DNA from: Hydrogenophaga sp.
GTDB taxonomy: Bacteria > Pseudomonadota > Gammaproteobacteria > Burkholderiales > Burkholderiaceae_C
NCBI GenBank assembly: GCA_021154985.1
Contig: JAJNQE010000147.1
Coordinates: 1-12,351 of the forward strand
Length of the DNA stretch: 12,351 bases
Reading direction: 5' to 3'
Shown here: positions 1 through 8,999 of the stretch, in pieces
How the letters are laid out: each line of letters opens with the position of its first letter
How positions within the stretch are numbered: the first letter of the stretch is position 1
Notes under the pieces: generated by a model
The model's input: only the letters and a program-made list of their open reading frames with translations
Told to the model about the DNA's origin: nothing
Database searches by the model: none
Made by a program: the position numbers and the translations under genes

Positions 1-608
1 AGCTTGTAGTCGATGCAGGCGTCAAAGCCGAGTTCTTCCACCGCGTACTTGCACTTGTCAGGACCGCCGGCAATGCCCACCGCGCGGCAACCGCGCGCCT
101 TGGCCAGCGCACCGAATGCGCTGCCCACCGCGCCGGTGGCCGCGCTCACCACCACGGTGTCGCCCGCCTTGGGGTTGATGATCTTCACCAGGCCGTACCA
201 GGCGGTCACGCCCGGCATGCCGACCGCACCCAGGTAGTACGACAGCGGCACATGCGTGGTGTCGACCTTGCGCAGCGCGCCGGGCTGGGCAGCGTCAACC
301 ACGCTGTACTGCTGCCAGCCGCCCATGCCCACGACCTTGTCGCCGGGCTGGAACTTGGGGTGCTTGGATTCGACCACCTCGCCCACGGTGCCGCCGATCA
401 TGACCTCGCCCAGCGCCTGCGAGGCCGCGTAGCTCTTGCTGTCGTTCATGCGTCCGCGCATGTAGGGGTCCAGGCTCAGAAAGTGGTGACGCACCAGCAC
501 CTGGTTGTCGGCAAGTGCCGGGGTGTCGGTCGAGACGAGCTTGAAGTTGTCGACGGTGGCTTCGCCCTGGGGACGGTTGTCGAGCACGATCTGTTGGTTG
601 GTGGGCAT
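1..608 (-). CDS. CurA/PTGR-type NADP-dependent oxidoreductase, 3' end cut off
   Basis: Partial gene: 202 codons are present and the frame runs off the left edge, so the C-terminal part (usual length is about 335 aa) is missing. It is a zinc-independent medium-chain reductase of the YncB/CurA/prostaglandin-reductase group, which reduces the C=C bond of alpha,beta-unsaturated ketones or aldehydes with NADPH in the cytosol. Seen: the ADH_N_2-like N-terminus with LDPYMRGRM at residues 46-54, FQPGDKVVG near 86-94, MPGVTAWYGL at 131-140, and the nucleotide-binding turn SAATGAVGS at 155-163 followed by the GIAGGPDKC segment (178-186). No structural zinc cysteine cluster is seen. The ATG at 608 has an AGGAG 6 nt upstream (615-619). 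It is the last visible gene of the operon, 43 nt after the thioesterase stop. The family call is firm; the physiological substrate is unknown. Confidence 0.9.
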   Translation of the reverse strand, partial: MPTNQQIVLDNRPQGEATVDNFKLVSTDTPALADNQVLVRHHFLSLDPYMRGRMNDSKSYAASQALGEVMIGGTVGEVVESKHPKFQPGDKVVGMGGWQQYSVVDAAQPGALRKVDTTHVPLSYYLGAVGMPGVTAWYGLVKIINPKAGDTVVVSAATGAVGSAFGALAKARGCRAVGIAGGPDKCKYAVEELGFDACIDYK

Positions 609-651
609 GTGTGTCTCCTGAAAAGTCGGTGTGTGAAATCGGCTGGTGAAG

Positions 652-1080
652 TCAGTCGGTCGAGATGCGGTTGAAAGCCTGCACGCTGCCCGCGCCCACG
701 GGCAGGCGGGCAACAAACTTGAAGGTACCGGTGGCATGAGAGCAGAGCTTGCCCGCCGCGTCAAAAATGCTGCCTTCGGTGAAGGCCATGGTGGCGGTGC
801 GGTGCAGCAGCTTGCCTTTGGCGGTGAGCGGCCCCTTGGCCGCGCGCATGAAGCTGGTTTTCATCTCGATGGTCACAACGCCCATGTCGACCTCCACCGA
901 GCGTGCGGCGTGCGCCATCACCACGTCGAGCAAAGTCATGCTGGCGCCACCATGCACCACGTCGAAGGAATTCAAGTGGTCATCGGATGGCTTGAACGTG
1001 ATCTGTGCTTCGCCGCCTTCGAACTTGTTCAGTTCGAAGCCGAGCAGTTCGACGAAGGGGATGCGAACGGAAAACTCCAT
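652..1080 (-). CDS. PaaI-family hotdog-fold acyl-CoA thioesterase
   Basis: A 142-aa protein, the usual size for a single hotdog domain. PaaI-type thioesterases hydrolyse acyl- or aryl-CoA thioesters, often releasing CoA from stalled intermediates. The active-site region is intact: N37 and H43-G44-G45 in a HLNSFDVVHGG stretch, then D52 in TLLDVVMAHAARS, the PaaI-like N...HGG...D arrangement. The rest (VVTIEMKTSFMRAAKG and a later SIFDAAGKLCSHATGTF strand) is typical of the fold. I chose the ATG at 1080, because it lies 7 nt after the SDR stop and the protein begins in normal family style (MEFSVRIPFVELLGF). The longer frame opening at 1167 would overlap the SDR by 80 bases and adds an unrelated Arg/Pro-rich leader. 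The ribosome site is weak (GGTGA at the SDR stop), which suggests translational coupling. Substrate chain type cannot be inferred. Confidence 0.9.
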   Translation of the reverse strand: MEFSVRIPFVELLGFELNKFEGGEAQITFKPSDDHLNSFDVVHGGASMTLLDVVMAHAARSVEVDMGVVTIEMKTSFMRAAKGPLTAKGKLLHRTATMAFTEGSIFDAAGKLCSHATGTFKFVARLPVGAGSVQAFNRISTD

Positions 1081-1087
1081 GAAGGGA

Positions 1088-1879
1088 TCACCCGCCCGTG
1101 ACAACGGAAACGCCGCCGTCCACAGCGAGCCACTGGCCGGTGATGTGTTTGCCCGCGTCAGACGCATACAGCACGGTCAGGCCTTTCAGGTCTTCGTCGT
1201 CGCCCAGGCGGCGCAGTGGGGCGTGCGAGGCCAATTTTTCTTCGCCCATGGCCTTGAGCGTGCCCACGGTCATCTTGCTCGGGAAGAAGCCCGGGCAGAT
1301 GGCGTTGACGGTGATGCCGTACTTGCCCCACTCGGCAGCCAGCGCGCGGGTGAAGTTGATCACCGCGCCCTTGCTGGTGTTGTAGGCAATCGTGTTCATG
1401 CCCGACGGGTTGCCGCCCAGGCCGGCGATGGACGCGGTGTTGATGATGCGGCCGCTTTTTCGCGCAATCATGCTGCGCTTGGCTACGATCTGGCTCAGGA
1501 TGAAGTAGCTGCGAACGTTGAGGTTCATCACCTTGTCCCAGGCGTCCACCGGATGGTCTTCGGCCGGCGCGCCCCAGGCGGCGCCTGCGTTGTTCACCAG
1601 GATGTCGATGTTGCCCAGGCGCTGCAGGCTTTCATCGGCCAGTCGCTGGATGTCCTCTTCCTTCGAGCAGTCGGCTGCGATCCAGCTGGCGTCGATGCCG
1701 GCGGCCTTCAGCTCCGCCGTGGCCTCCTCCAGATCGGCAGCCTTGCGCGAGCTCACCAGCACGCGCGCGCCGGCTTCGCCCAGCGCGTGGGCCATCTGCA
1801 GACCCAGGCCGCGCGAGCCACCGGTGATCAGGGCGGTCTTGCCCTTGAGGTCGAAGAGTTGTGGGATGGTGCGGGTCAT
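1088..1879 (-). CDS. Classical SDR-family oxidoreductase (NADP-type)
   Basis: A 263-aa classical short-chain dehydrogenase/reductase, of normal length. The Rossmann glycine motif is TGGSRGLG at 19-26, NNAG is at 96-99, and the catalytic residues are S150 (NTAS), Y166 and K170 (YNTSK), with N121 in NLNV as the likely fourth member. Arg23 in the glycine motif and R45 after the second strand favour NADP(H) over NAD(H); this is inference. The late PG motif (CPGFFPSKM, 195-203) and the C-terminal GQWLAVDGG (248-256) are standard. It could be a 3-oxoacyl or hydroxyacyl reductase or act on a cyclic or steroid-like alcohol; sequence alone does not say. The ATG at 1879 has AGGA 7 nt upstream (1887-1890). 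It sits 156 nt downstream of the acyl-CoA dehydrogenase and 7 nt before the thioesterase. I see no good promoter in that gap, so it is probably still in the same operon. Confidence 0.92.
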   Translation of the reverse strand: MTRTIPQLFDLKGKTALITGGSRGLGLQMAHALGEAGARVLVSSRKAADLEEATAELKAAGIDASWIAADCSKEEDIQRLADESLQRLGNIDILVNNAGAAWGAPAEDHPVDAWDKVMNLNVRSYFILSQIVAKRSMIARKSGRIINTASIAGLGGNPSGMNTIAYNTSKGAVINFTRALAAEWGKYGITVNAICPGFFPSKMTVGTLKAMGEEKLASHAPLRRLGDDEDLKGLTVLYASDAGKHITGQWLAVDGGVSVVTGG

Positions 1880-1930
1880 GTTGTCGTCCTCTTTGTGTTG
1901 GGAAGTTTGCTGATCGGGATTGTGGGTGCA

Positions 1931-2026
1931 TCAAGCGGACGTGTCTGTCACCGGCGCGGCCTGCAGAGCCTGCAGCTTGCGCCACAGGTGCGCCCGCATG
2001 CGCAGGTCGCCGGCGACACCCGGCAC
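1931..2026 (-). CDS. Candidate 31-aa small ORF in the gap after the acyl-CoA dehydrogenase
   Basis: The 156-bp gap between the acyl-CoA dehydrogenase stop and the SDR start holds one frame that looks coding. It is in frame with the dehydrogenase stop (2036-2038) and stays open to a TGA at 1931-1933. Across the 34 sense codons after that stop about 88% end in G or C, like the neighbouring genes. A GTG at 2024-2026 has GAGG 7 nt upstream, overlapping the dehydrogenase stop, and would give a 31-aa basic peptide containing LRMRAHLWRKLQALQAA, which could form an amphipathic helix. I do not recognise it. Alternatives are a decayed C-terminal tail of the dehydrogenase, a leaderless remnant, or chance in GC-rich DNA. 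A start at the internal ATG would leave 22 aa. Low confidence. Confidence 0.2.
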   Translation of the reverse strand: MPGVAGDLRMRAHLWRKLQALQAAPVTDTSA

Positions 2027-2035
2027 GCAGCGGCC

Positions 2036-3859
2036 TCAGAACGACTCTTCGGGCAGGGCCGCGCAGGTCTGGTCACGGTTGCTCACCACCTGCAACCAGG
2101 CACCGATCTTGGGCAGTTCGTAGTGGAAAAAGAAACGCATGGCGGCCAGGCGGCCGGTGCGTGCGGCCGATTCGGGCGCGACATGCGCGGCCAGTGCCAC
2201 ATCGAGCCACACCCAGGCCAGCACCGTGTGGCCAAAGGCTTGCAGATACGGCACCGCGTTGGCCAGTGCATCGGTGGGTTCGCCGGTGGCCCAGGCGGCC
2301 TTGGTCGCGGCGCCCACCTGTGCAAGTGCCTGGCCCAGCGCGTTGGCGTGGGCTGCAAATTCGGGCACCTGAATCGCACGCTGGATGGTGTCGTTGATGC
2401 GCCCGGCCAGCAGGCTCAGGCCCTTGCCCCCTTCCATCAGCACCTTGCGGCCCAGCAGGTCCATGGCCTGGATGCCGTGTGTGCCTTCGTGGATCATGTT
2501 CAGGCGGTTGTCGCGCCAGTACTGCTCCACCGGGAAATCGCGCGTGTAGCCATAGCCGCCGTGGATCTGGATGGCCAGCGAGTTCGCCTCCAGGCACCAC
2601 TCGCTGGGCCAGCTTTTTGCAATCGGGGTGAGCACTTCGAGCAGCAGGCGCGCGTCGTCCGCCGTGGCGGCATCGGCCGTGTGCTGCTCGTCCACCAGGC
2701 GTGCGCAATACAACTCCAGCGCCAGCGCGCCTTCGCAGTACGACTTCTGCGCCAGCAGCATGCGCTTCACGTCGGCGTGTTCGACGATGCGCACCGGCGG
2801 CTGCGCCGGGTCCTTGCCGGCCGGACCCATGGGGCGGCCCTGCGGGCGGTTCTTTGCATAGTCGAGGCTGGCCAGATAGCCCGCCATGCCCAGCATGGTG
2901 GCGGCCATGCCCACACCGATGCGGGCCTCGTTCATCATGTGGAACATGCAGTGCAGGCCCTTGCCGGCTTGCCCGACGAGATACCCCACCGCACCGGCTT
3001 CGCCCTTGACCGGGTACTTGCCTTCGCCAAAGTTCAGCAGCGTATTGGTGGTGCCGCGCCAGCCGCACTTGTGGTTGAGCCCGGCCAGCGCCACGTCGTT
3101 GCGTTCGCCGGTCAACTCCCCTGCGGTGTTGACCATCTTCTTGGGCACGATGAACAGCGAGATGCCGCGCGTGCCCGGCACGAGCTTGCCGTGCTCATCG
3201 GGAATCTTGGCCAGCACAAGGTGGATGATGTTCTCGGTGAGCTCGTGTTCTCCCGCCGAGATCCACATCTTGTTGCCCTTGAGGCGGTAGCGCGGGCCCA
3301 GCGGATCGTCGGCAAAGTCGGCGCCATCGGGCACGGCGCGGGTGGCCACATCGCTCAGGCTGGAGCCGGCCTGTGGTTCGCTCAGGCACATGGTGCCGGA
3401 GAAGCGCCCGCTGAATTCGTTGAGGGCGAACACCTGCTTCTGCGCTTCGGTGCCGTGCACCATCAGCAGGTTGGCGTTGCCGGTGGTGAGCATGCCGCTG
3501 CCGATGCTGACCGAGGCCATGGCGAAGAACGCGTTGGCCGCGGCCTCCACCGTGTAGGGCAACTGCATGCCACCCACCTCGTAGTCCTGCGCTGCGCTGA
3601 GCATGCCGCTGGCCGCATAGGCCTTCTGGGCGTCGTGCGTGGCCTGCGGCAGGATCACCTTTTCGCCGTCGAAGTGCGGCTCCTGCGTGTCCACGAGCCG
3701 GTTGAAAGGCGCGTACTTCTCGCGAGCAATGCGTTCGCAGGTGTCGAGCACCGCATCAAATGTTTCGCGGCTGTGGTCCGCGAAACGTTCACGCTGCTGC
3801 AGCGTCTCGACGTGCAGCCAGTCGTGCAGCAGGAAGTCGACGATCGGGCGCAGAGTCAT
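2036..3859 (-). CDS. Acyl-CoA dehydrogenase with DmdC-type C-terminal domain
   Basis: A 607-aa FAD-dependent acyl-CoA dehydrogenase of the long subfamily that includes DmdC (3-methylmercaptopropionyl-CoA dehydrogenase). It makes the trans-2 double bond of an acyl-CoA and passes electrons to ETF. Seen in order: an N-terminal extension (1-50), helical N domain, the FAD/substrate strand MCLSEPQAGSS (157-167) with WIS at 199-201, the C-terminal helical domain with QIHGGYGYTRD (431-441), and MIHEGTHGIQAMDLLGRK (455-472), in which E458 is the expected catalytic base. An extra domain of about 130 residues follows to ALPEESF. I took the ATG at 3859: it lies 14 nt after the thiolase stop and starts MTLRPIVDFLL, whereas the longer frame to 4117 adds Arg-rich sequence overlapping the thiolase. 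Automated pipelines may call this DmdC, but the setting suggests a general fatty or branched acyl-CoA substrate. Confidence 0.93.
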   Translation of the reverse strand: MTLRPIVDFLLHDWLHVETLQQRERFADHSRETFDAVLDTCERIAREKYAPFNRLVDTQEPHFDGEKVILPQATHDAQKAYAASGMLSAAQDYEVGGMQLPYTVEAAANAFFAMASVSIGSGMLTTGNANLLMVHGTEAQKQVFALNEFSGRFSGTMCLSEPQAGSSLSDVATRAVPDGADFADDPLGPRYRLKGNKMWISAGEHELTENIIHLVLAKIPDEHGKLVPGTRGISLFIVPKKMVNTAGELTGERNDVALAGLNHKCGWRGTTNTLLNFGEGKYPVKGEAGAVGYLVGQAGKGLHCMFHMMNEARIGVGMAATMLGMAGYLASLDYAKNRPQGRPMGPAGKDPAQPPVRIVEHADVKRMLLAQKSYCEGALALELYCARLVDEQHTADAATADDARLLLEVLTPIAKSWPSEWCLEANSLAIQIHGGYGYTRDFPVEQYWRDNRLNMIHEGTHGIQAMDLLGRKVLMEGGKGLSLLAGRINDTIQRAIQVPEFAAHANALGQALAQVGAATKAAWATGEPTDALANAVPYLQAFGHTVLAWVWLDVALAAHVAPESAARTGRLAAMRFFFHYELPKIGAWLQVVSNRDQTCAALPEESF

Positions 3860-3873
3860 GTTGCGCCCCGGCT

Positions 3874-5049
<1,176 letters not shown>

Positions 5050-5083
5050 GAAAATTCTCCTGATGTGTTCGGGTGGTGTGGGA

Positions 5084-7195
<2,112 letters not shown>

Positions 7196-7247
7196 GGAAT
7201 CTCCTTCGTTGTTGGCGGAAAACGGCCCCGGGGGGCGTTGACTGTGA

Positions 7248-7268
7248 CGTTCTTCTTGAAAAAGAACG
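7248..7268. repeat. 21-bp imperfect inverted repeat sharing a half-site with the operator
   Basis: CGTTCTT (7248-7254) is repeated inverted as AAGAACG (7262-7268). The spacer contains two further pairing bases on each side of a centre at 7258, with a single mismatched pair (7255/7261). The right arm is also the left arm of the 12-bp palindrome at 7264-7275, so the region has three GAACG/CGTTC half-sites: 7248-7252, 7264-7268 and 7271-7275. It could extend regulator binding along the DNA. As it falls just inside the predicted 5' untranslated leader, it could instead form an RNA hairpin near the mRNA 5' end. The symmetry is seen directly; both functions are inference. Confidence 0.45.
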
Positions 7269-7275
7269 ATCGTTC
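7264..7275. promoter_or_regulatory. Perfect 12-bp palindrome, likely TetR-type operator of the beta-oxidation operon
   Basis: GAACGATCGTTC reads the same on both strands; two more symmetric pairs flank it (AA at 7260-7261 with TT at 7278-7279), making a 20-bp AAnn-12-nnTT dyad. It starts 1 nt downstream of the predicted -10 box and covers the predicted transcription start, the usual place for a repressor. Palindromes of this kind are common for TetR-family regulators of acyl-CoA catabolism, which release DNA on binding an acyl-CoA or related ligand. No regulator gene is in the window, so the partner is unknown. Confidence 0.55.
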
Positions 7276-7276
7276 G

Positions 7277-7304
7277 ATTCTAGAAACTTGCTGCGCCGCC
7301 GCAA
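7277..7304 (-). promoter_or_regulatory. Sigma70-like promoter for the beta-oxidation operon
   Basis: On the minus strand TTGCGG (7304-7299) and TAGAAT (7282-7277) are separated by 16 nt. The -10 matches the consensus at five of six positions; the -35 matches only in TTG. Transcription would start near 7270, leaving a leader of about 75 nt before the ATG at 7195. The stretch is locally AT-richer than its surroundings and is the only plausible promoter I see in the 254-bp gap. The weak -35 and the overlapping palindrome suggest a controlled promoter. Confidence 0.45.
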
Positions 7305-7369
7305 GGCCCACTTGTCGCCAGTGAGTCAGGCGGCGGCGCATCGGTGGCGTGCCACGTGCGTTCACCAAG

Positions 7370-7406
7370 GATGCCGTGGATCTGACATTGACTGGCCACA
7401 GGCATC
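7370..7406 (-). terminator. Stem-loop 44 nt downstream of livF, possible transcript end
   Basis: GATGCC then GTGG (7370-7379) pairs with CCAC, a bulged A (7400), then GGCATC (7396-7406): a 10-bp stem with one bulge and a 16-nt loop. It lies 44 nt after the livF stop codon and before the next promoter, where a transcript end is expected. No T-run follows on the minus strand, so it is not a classical intrinsic terminator; it may stabilise a 3' end or mark Rho-dependent termination. A smaller GC-rich hairpin (7426-7439) lies between it and livF. Confidence 0.3.
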
Positions 7407-7449
7407 GCCCCTCAGTGGAGCGTGACGCCGGAGGCGGCGCGGGGGGCGT

Positions 7450-8145
7450 TCAAACCTCCAGCCACTCTTTGCGTGTCTGGGCGTCGGCGCGCAAGGTTTC
7501 GGGGGTGCCCTCGAACACGATGCTGCCGTGCCCCATGACCAGCACCCGGTCGGAAATGCTCAGCGCGATGGTGAGTTTCTGCTCGATCAGCAACACAGAA
7601 ACGCCCCGGCTCTTCAGCTTCTGCAGGTACTCGGCCACCAACTCCACGATCTTGGGCGCGAGACCCTCGGTGGGCTCGTCGATGATGATCAGGTCGGGGT
7701 CGCCCATGAGGGTGCGGCACAGTGTGAGCATCTGCTGCTCGCCGCCCGACAGCACGCCCGCTTCGGTGTGCTCGCGCTCCTTGAGGCGCGGGAACATCGC
7801 GTACATGTCGTCGAAGCTCCAGCGAGCGCCCGTGCCCTTGCCCTTCTGGCCGAGCAGCAGGTTCTGATGCACGGTGAGTTTGGGAAAGATATCGCGGTTC
7901 TCGGGCACATAGCCCAGTCCCAGGTGCGCAACCTCGTAGGCTTTCTTGCCCACGATCTGCTGGTCTTTCCAAAGCACGCTGCCATTGCAGTCCACCAGGC
8001 CCATCACGGCCTTGGCCGTTGTCGAGCGTCCTGAACCATTGCGTCCGAGCAGCGACACGATTTCGCCGGCCTGCACATTGAAATTCACGCCGTGCAGAAC
8101 GTGGCTCTTGCCGTAGTAGGCGTGGAGGTTGTCGATCTTCAACAT
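7450..8145 (-). CDS. livF: LIV-type ABC transporter ATP-binding protein LivF
   Basis: A 231-aa ABC ATPase, normal LivF length, one of two nucleotide-binding subunits of the importer. Seen: Walker A GRNGSGRST (34-42), the LivF-style Q-loop YVPENRDIFP (79-88), signature LSGGEQQ (132-138), Walker B LIIIDEP (152-158) with the catalytic E157, and a switch region LLIEQK (185-190). Two points are non-canonical. The Walker A lysine is arginine (R40, codon CGC), and the switch histidine position is Q189; the glutamine is usual for LivF, the arginine is not in the classical motif. The ATG overlaps the livG stop by one base (TGATG), and a GGGAG lies about 10 nt upstream, so translation is probably coupled. 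It is the last gene of the transporter unit. The family assignment is certain; the transported substrate is not. Confidence 0.95.
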   Translation of the reverse strand: MLKIDNLHAYYGKSHVLHGVNFNVQAGEIVSLLGRNGSGRSTTAKAVMGLVDCNGSVLWKDQQIVGKKAYEVAHLGLGYVPENRDIFPKLTVHQNLLLGQKGKGTGARWSFDDMYAMFPRLKEREHTEAGVLSGGEQQMLTLCRTLMGDPDLIIIDEPTEGLAPKIVELVAEYLQKLKSRGVSVLLIEQKLTIALSISDRVLVMGHGSIVFEGTPETLRADAQTRKEWLEV

Positions 8146-8999
8146 CAGTGTTCCGCTCCCTGTGTGTCTGCCACATGCGAGCCCAGGTAGGCTTCCTGCA
8201 CGCGCGGATTCGCCCGAACGGCCGCGGGCGTGTCGAACGCCAGCACCTCGCCGTAGACCACCACGGCGATGCGGTCGGCCAGGCCGAAGACCACACCCAT
8301 GTCGTGCTCCACGGTCAGCAGCGTCTTGCCCACCGTCACCTCCTTGATCAGGCTGATGAACCGGCTGGTTTCGCTCTTGCTCATGCCGGCAGTGGGTTCA
8401 TCAAGCAGGATCACGTTGGCGCCACCGGCGATGGTGATGCCGATTTCCAGCGCGCGTTGTTCAGCGTACGTCAGGTTGACCGCGAGCACGTCGCGCCTGC
8501 GCTCCAGCTTGATCATCTGCATGAGCTCTTCGGCACGCTCGTTGGCGTCGTCCAGATCGGCCAGAAACTTCAGGAACGTGTACTTGTAGCCCAGGCTCCA
8601 GAGCACGCCGCAGCGAAGGTTCTCGAAAACACTCAGCTTGGGGAAGATGTTTGTGATCTGGAAACTGCGCGAGAGACCGGCGCGGTTGATCTCGAATGGC
8701 TTCTTGCCATCGATGCGCTGGCCATTGAGCAACACCTCGCCGCTGGTGGGGGCGAAGCGTCCGCTGATGAGGTTGAACAGCGTGGATTTGCCGGCACCGT
8801 TGGGGCCGATGATCCCCACGCGTTCGCCGGCCTTCACAGCCATGCTCACGCCCCGGATGATCTCGGTCTTGCCAAAACTCTTGCGCAGGTCTTTCAGCTC
8901 CAGCGCGATCTCGTTGGACCCATGGCCGACCAGCGCGCTGGTGCCCGTTACCTGCAGCGAGGTGTTCATGCCGTTGTTGTCTGTCTGGGTTGCGCTCAC
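8145..8999 (-). CDS. livG: LIV-type ABC transporter ATP-binding protein LivG
   Basis: A 284-aa ABC ATPase with the LivG layout. Walker A is canonical, GPNGAGKST (65-73); Q114 lies in the Q-loop (SFQITNIFP), the signature is the variant LTYAEQR (176-182), Walker B is VILLDEP (196-202) and the switch histidine is H232 (VEHD). The C-terminal BCA_ABC_TP_C-like tail (NPRVQEAYLG, 264-273) is the usual LivG ending. I chose the GTG at 8999: it has a strong GGAGG 8 nt upstream and overlaps the livM stop as GTGA. The ATG at 8969 has no ribosome site, and the frame back to 9053 would run deep into livM. The first 30 residues are a poorly conserved, Thr/Asn-rich leader. This subunit has the intact catalytic residues that LivF partly lacks, so the ATPase pair is probably asymmetric. 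Confidence 0.94.
   Translation of the reverse strand: MSATQTDNNGMNTSLQVTGTSALVGHGSNEIALELKDLRKSFGKTEIIRGVSMAVKAGERVGIIGPNGAGKSTLFNLISGRFAPTSGEVLLNGQRIDGKKPFEINRAGLSRSFQITNIFPKLSVFENLRCGVLWSLGYKYTFLKFLADLDDANERAEELMQMIKLERRRDVLAVNLTYAEQRALEIGITIAGGANVILLDEPTAGMSKSETSRFISLIKEVTVGKTLLTVEHDMGVVFGLADRIAVVVYGEVLAFDTPAAVRANPRVQEAYLGSHVADTQGAEH

Noticed and set aside
1081..1167. Upstream start for the thioesterase
   Set aside because: The extension overlaps the SDR gene by 80 bases and encodes sequence unlike the family; the ATG at 1080 fits the spacing and family length.
1961..1975. Tandem CTGCAG motifs 9 bp apart
   Set aside because: Both fall in the coding-like frame as repeated Leu-Gln codons; two copies of a 6-bp palindrome are not enough for a repeat or recombination site.
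2006..2017. Perfect palindrome GTCGCCGGCGAC
   Set aside because: It is fully GC-dominated and lies in a coding-like frame just after the dehydrogenase stop; no promoter is nearby, so chance is likely.
7344..7355. Inverted repeat GTGGC-GT-GCCAC in the livF-hydratase gap
   Set aside because: Short arms and about 40 bp upstream of the candidate -35. It could be an activator site, but nothing else supports it.
7426..7439. GC hairpin CGCCG-GAGG-CGGCG just after livF
   Set aside because: Only a 5-bp stem and no T-run on either side; too common in GC-rich DNA to call a terminator.
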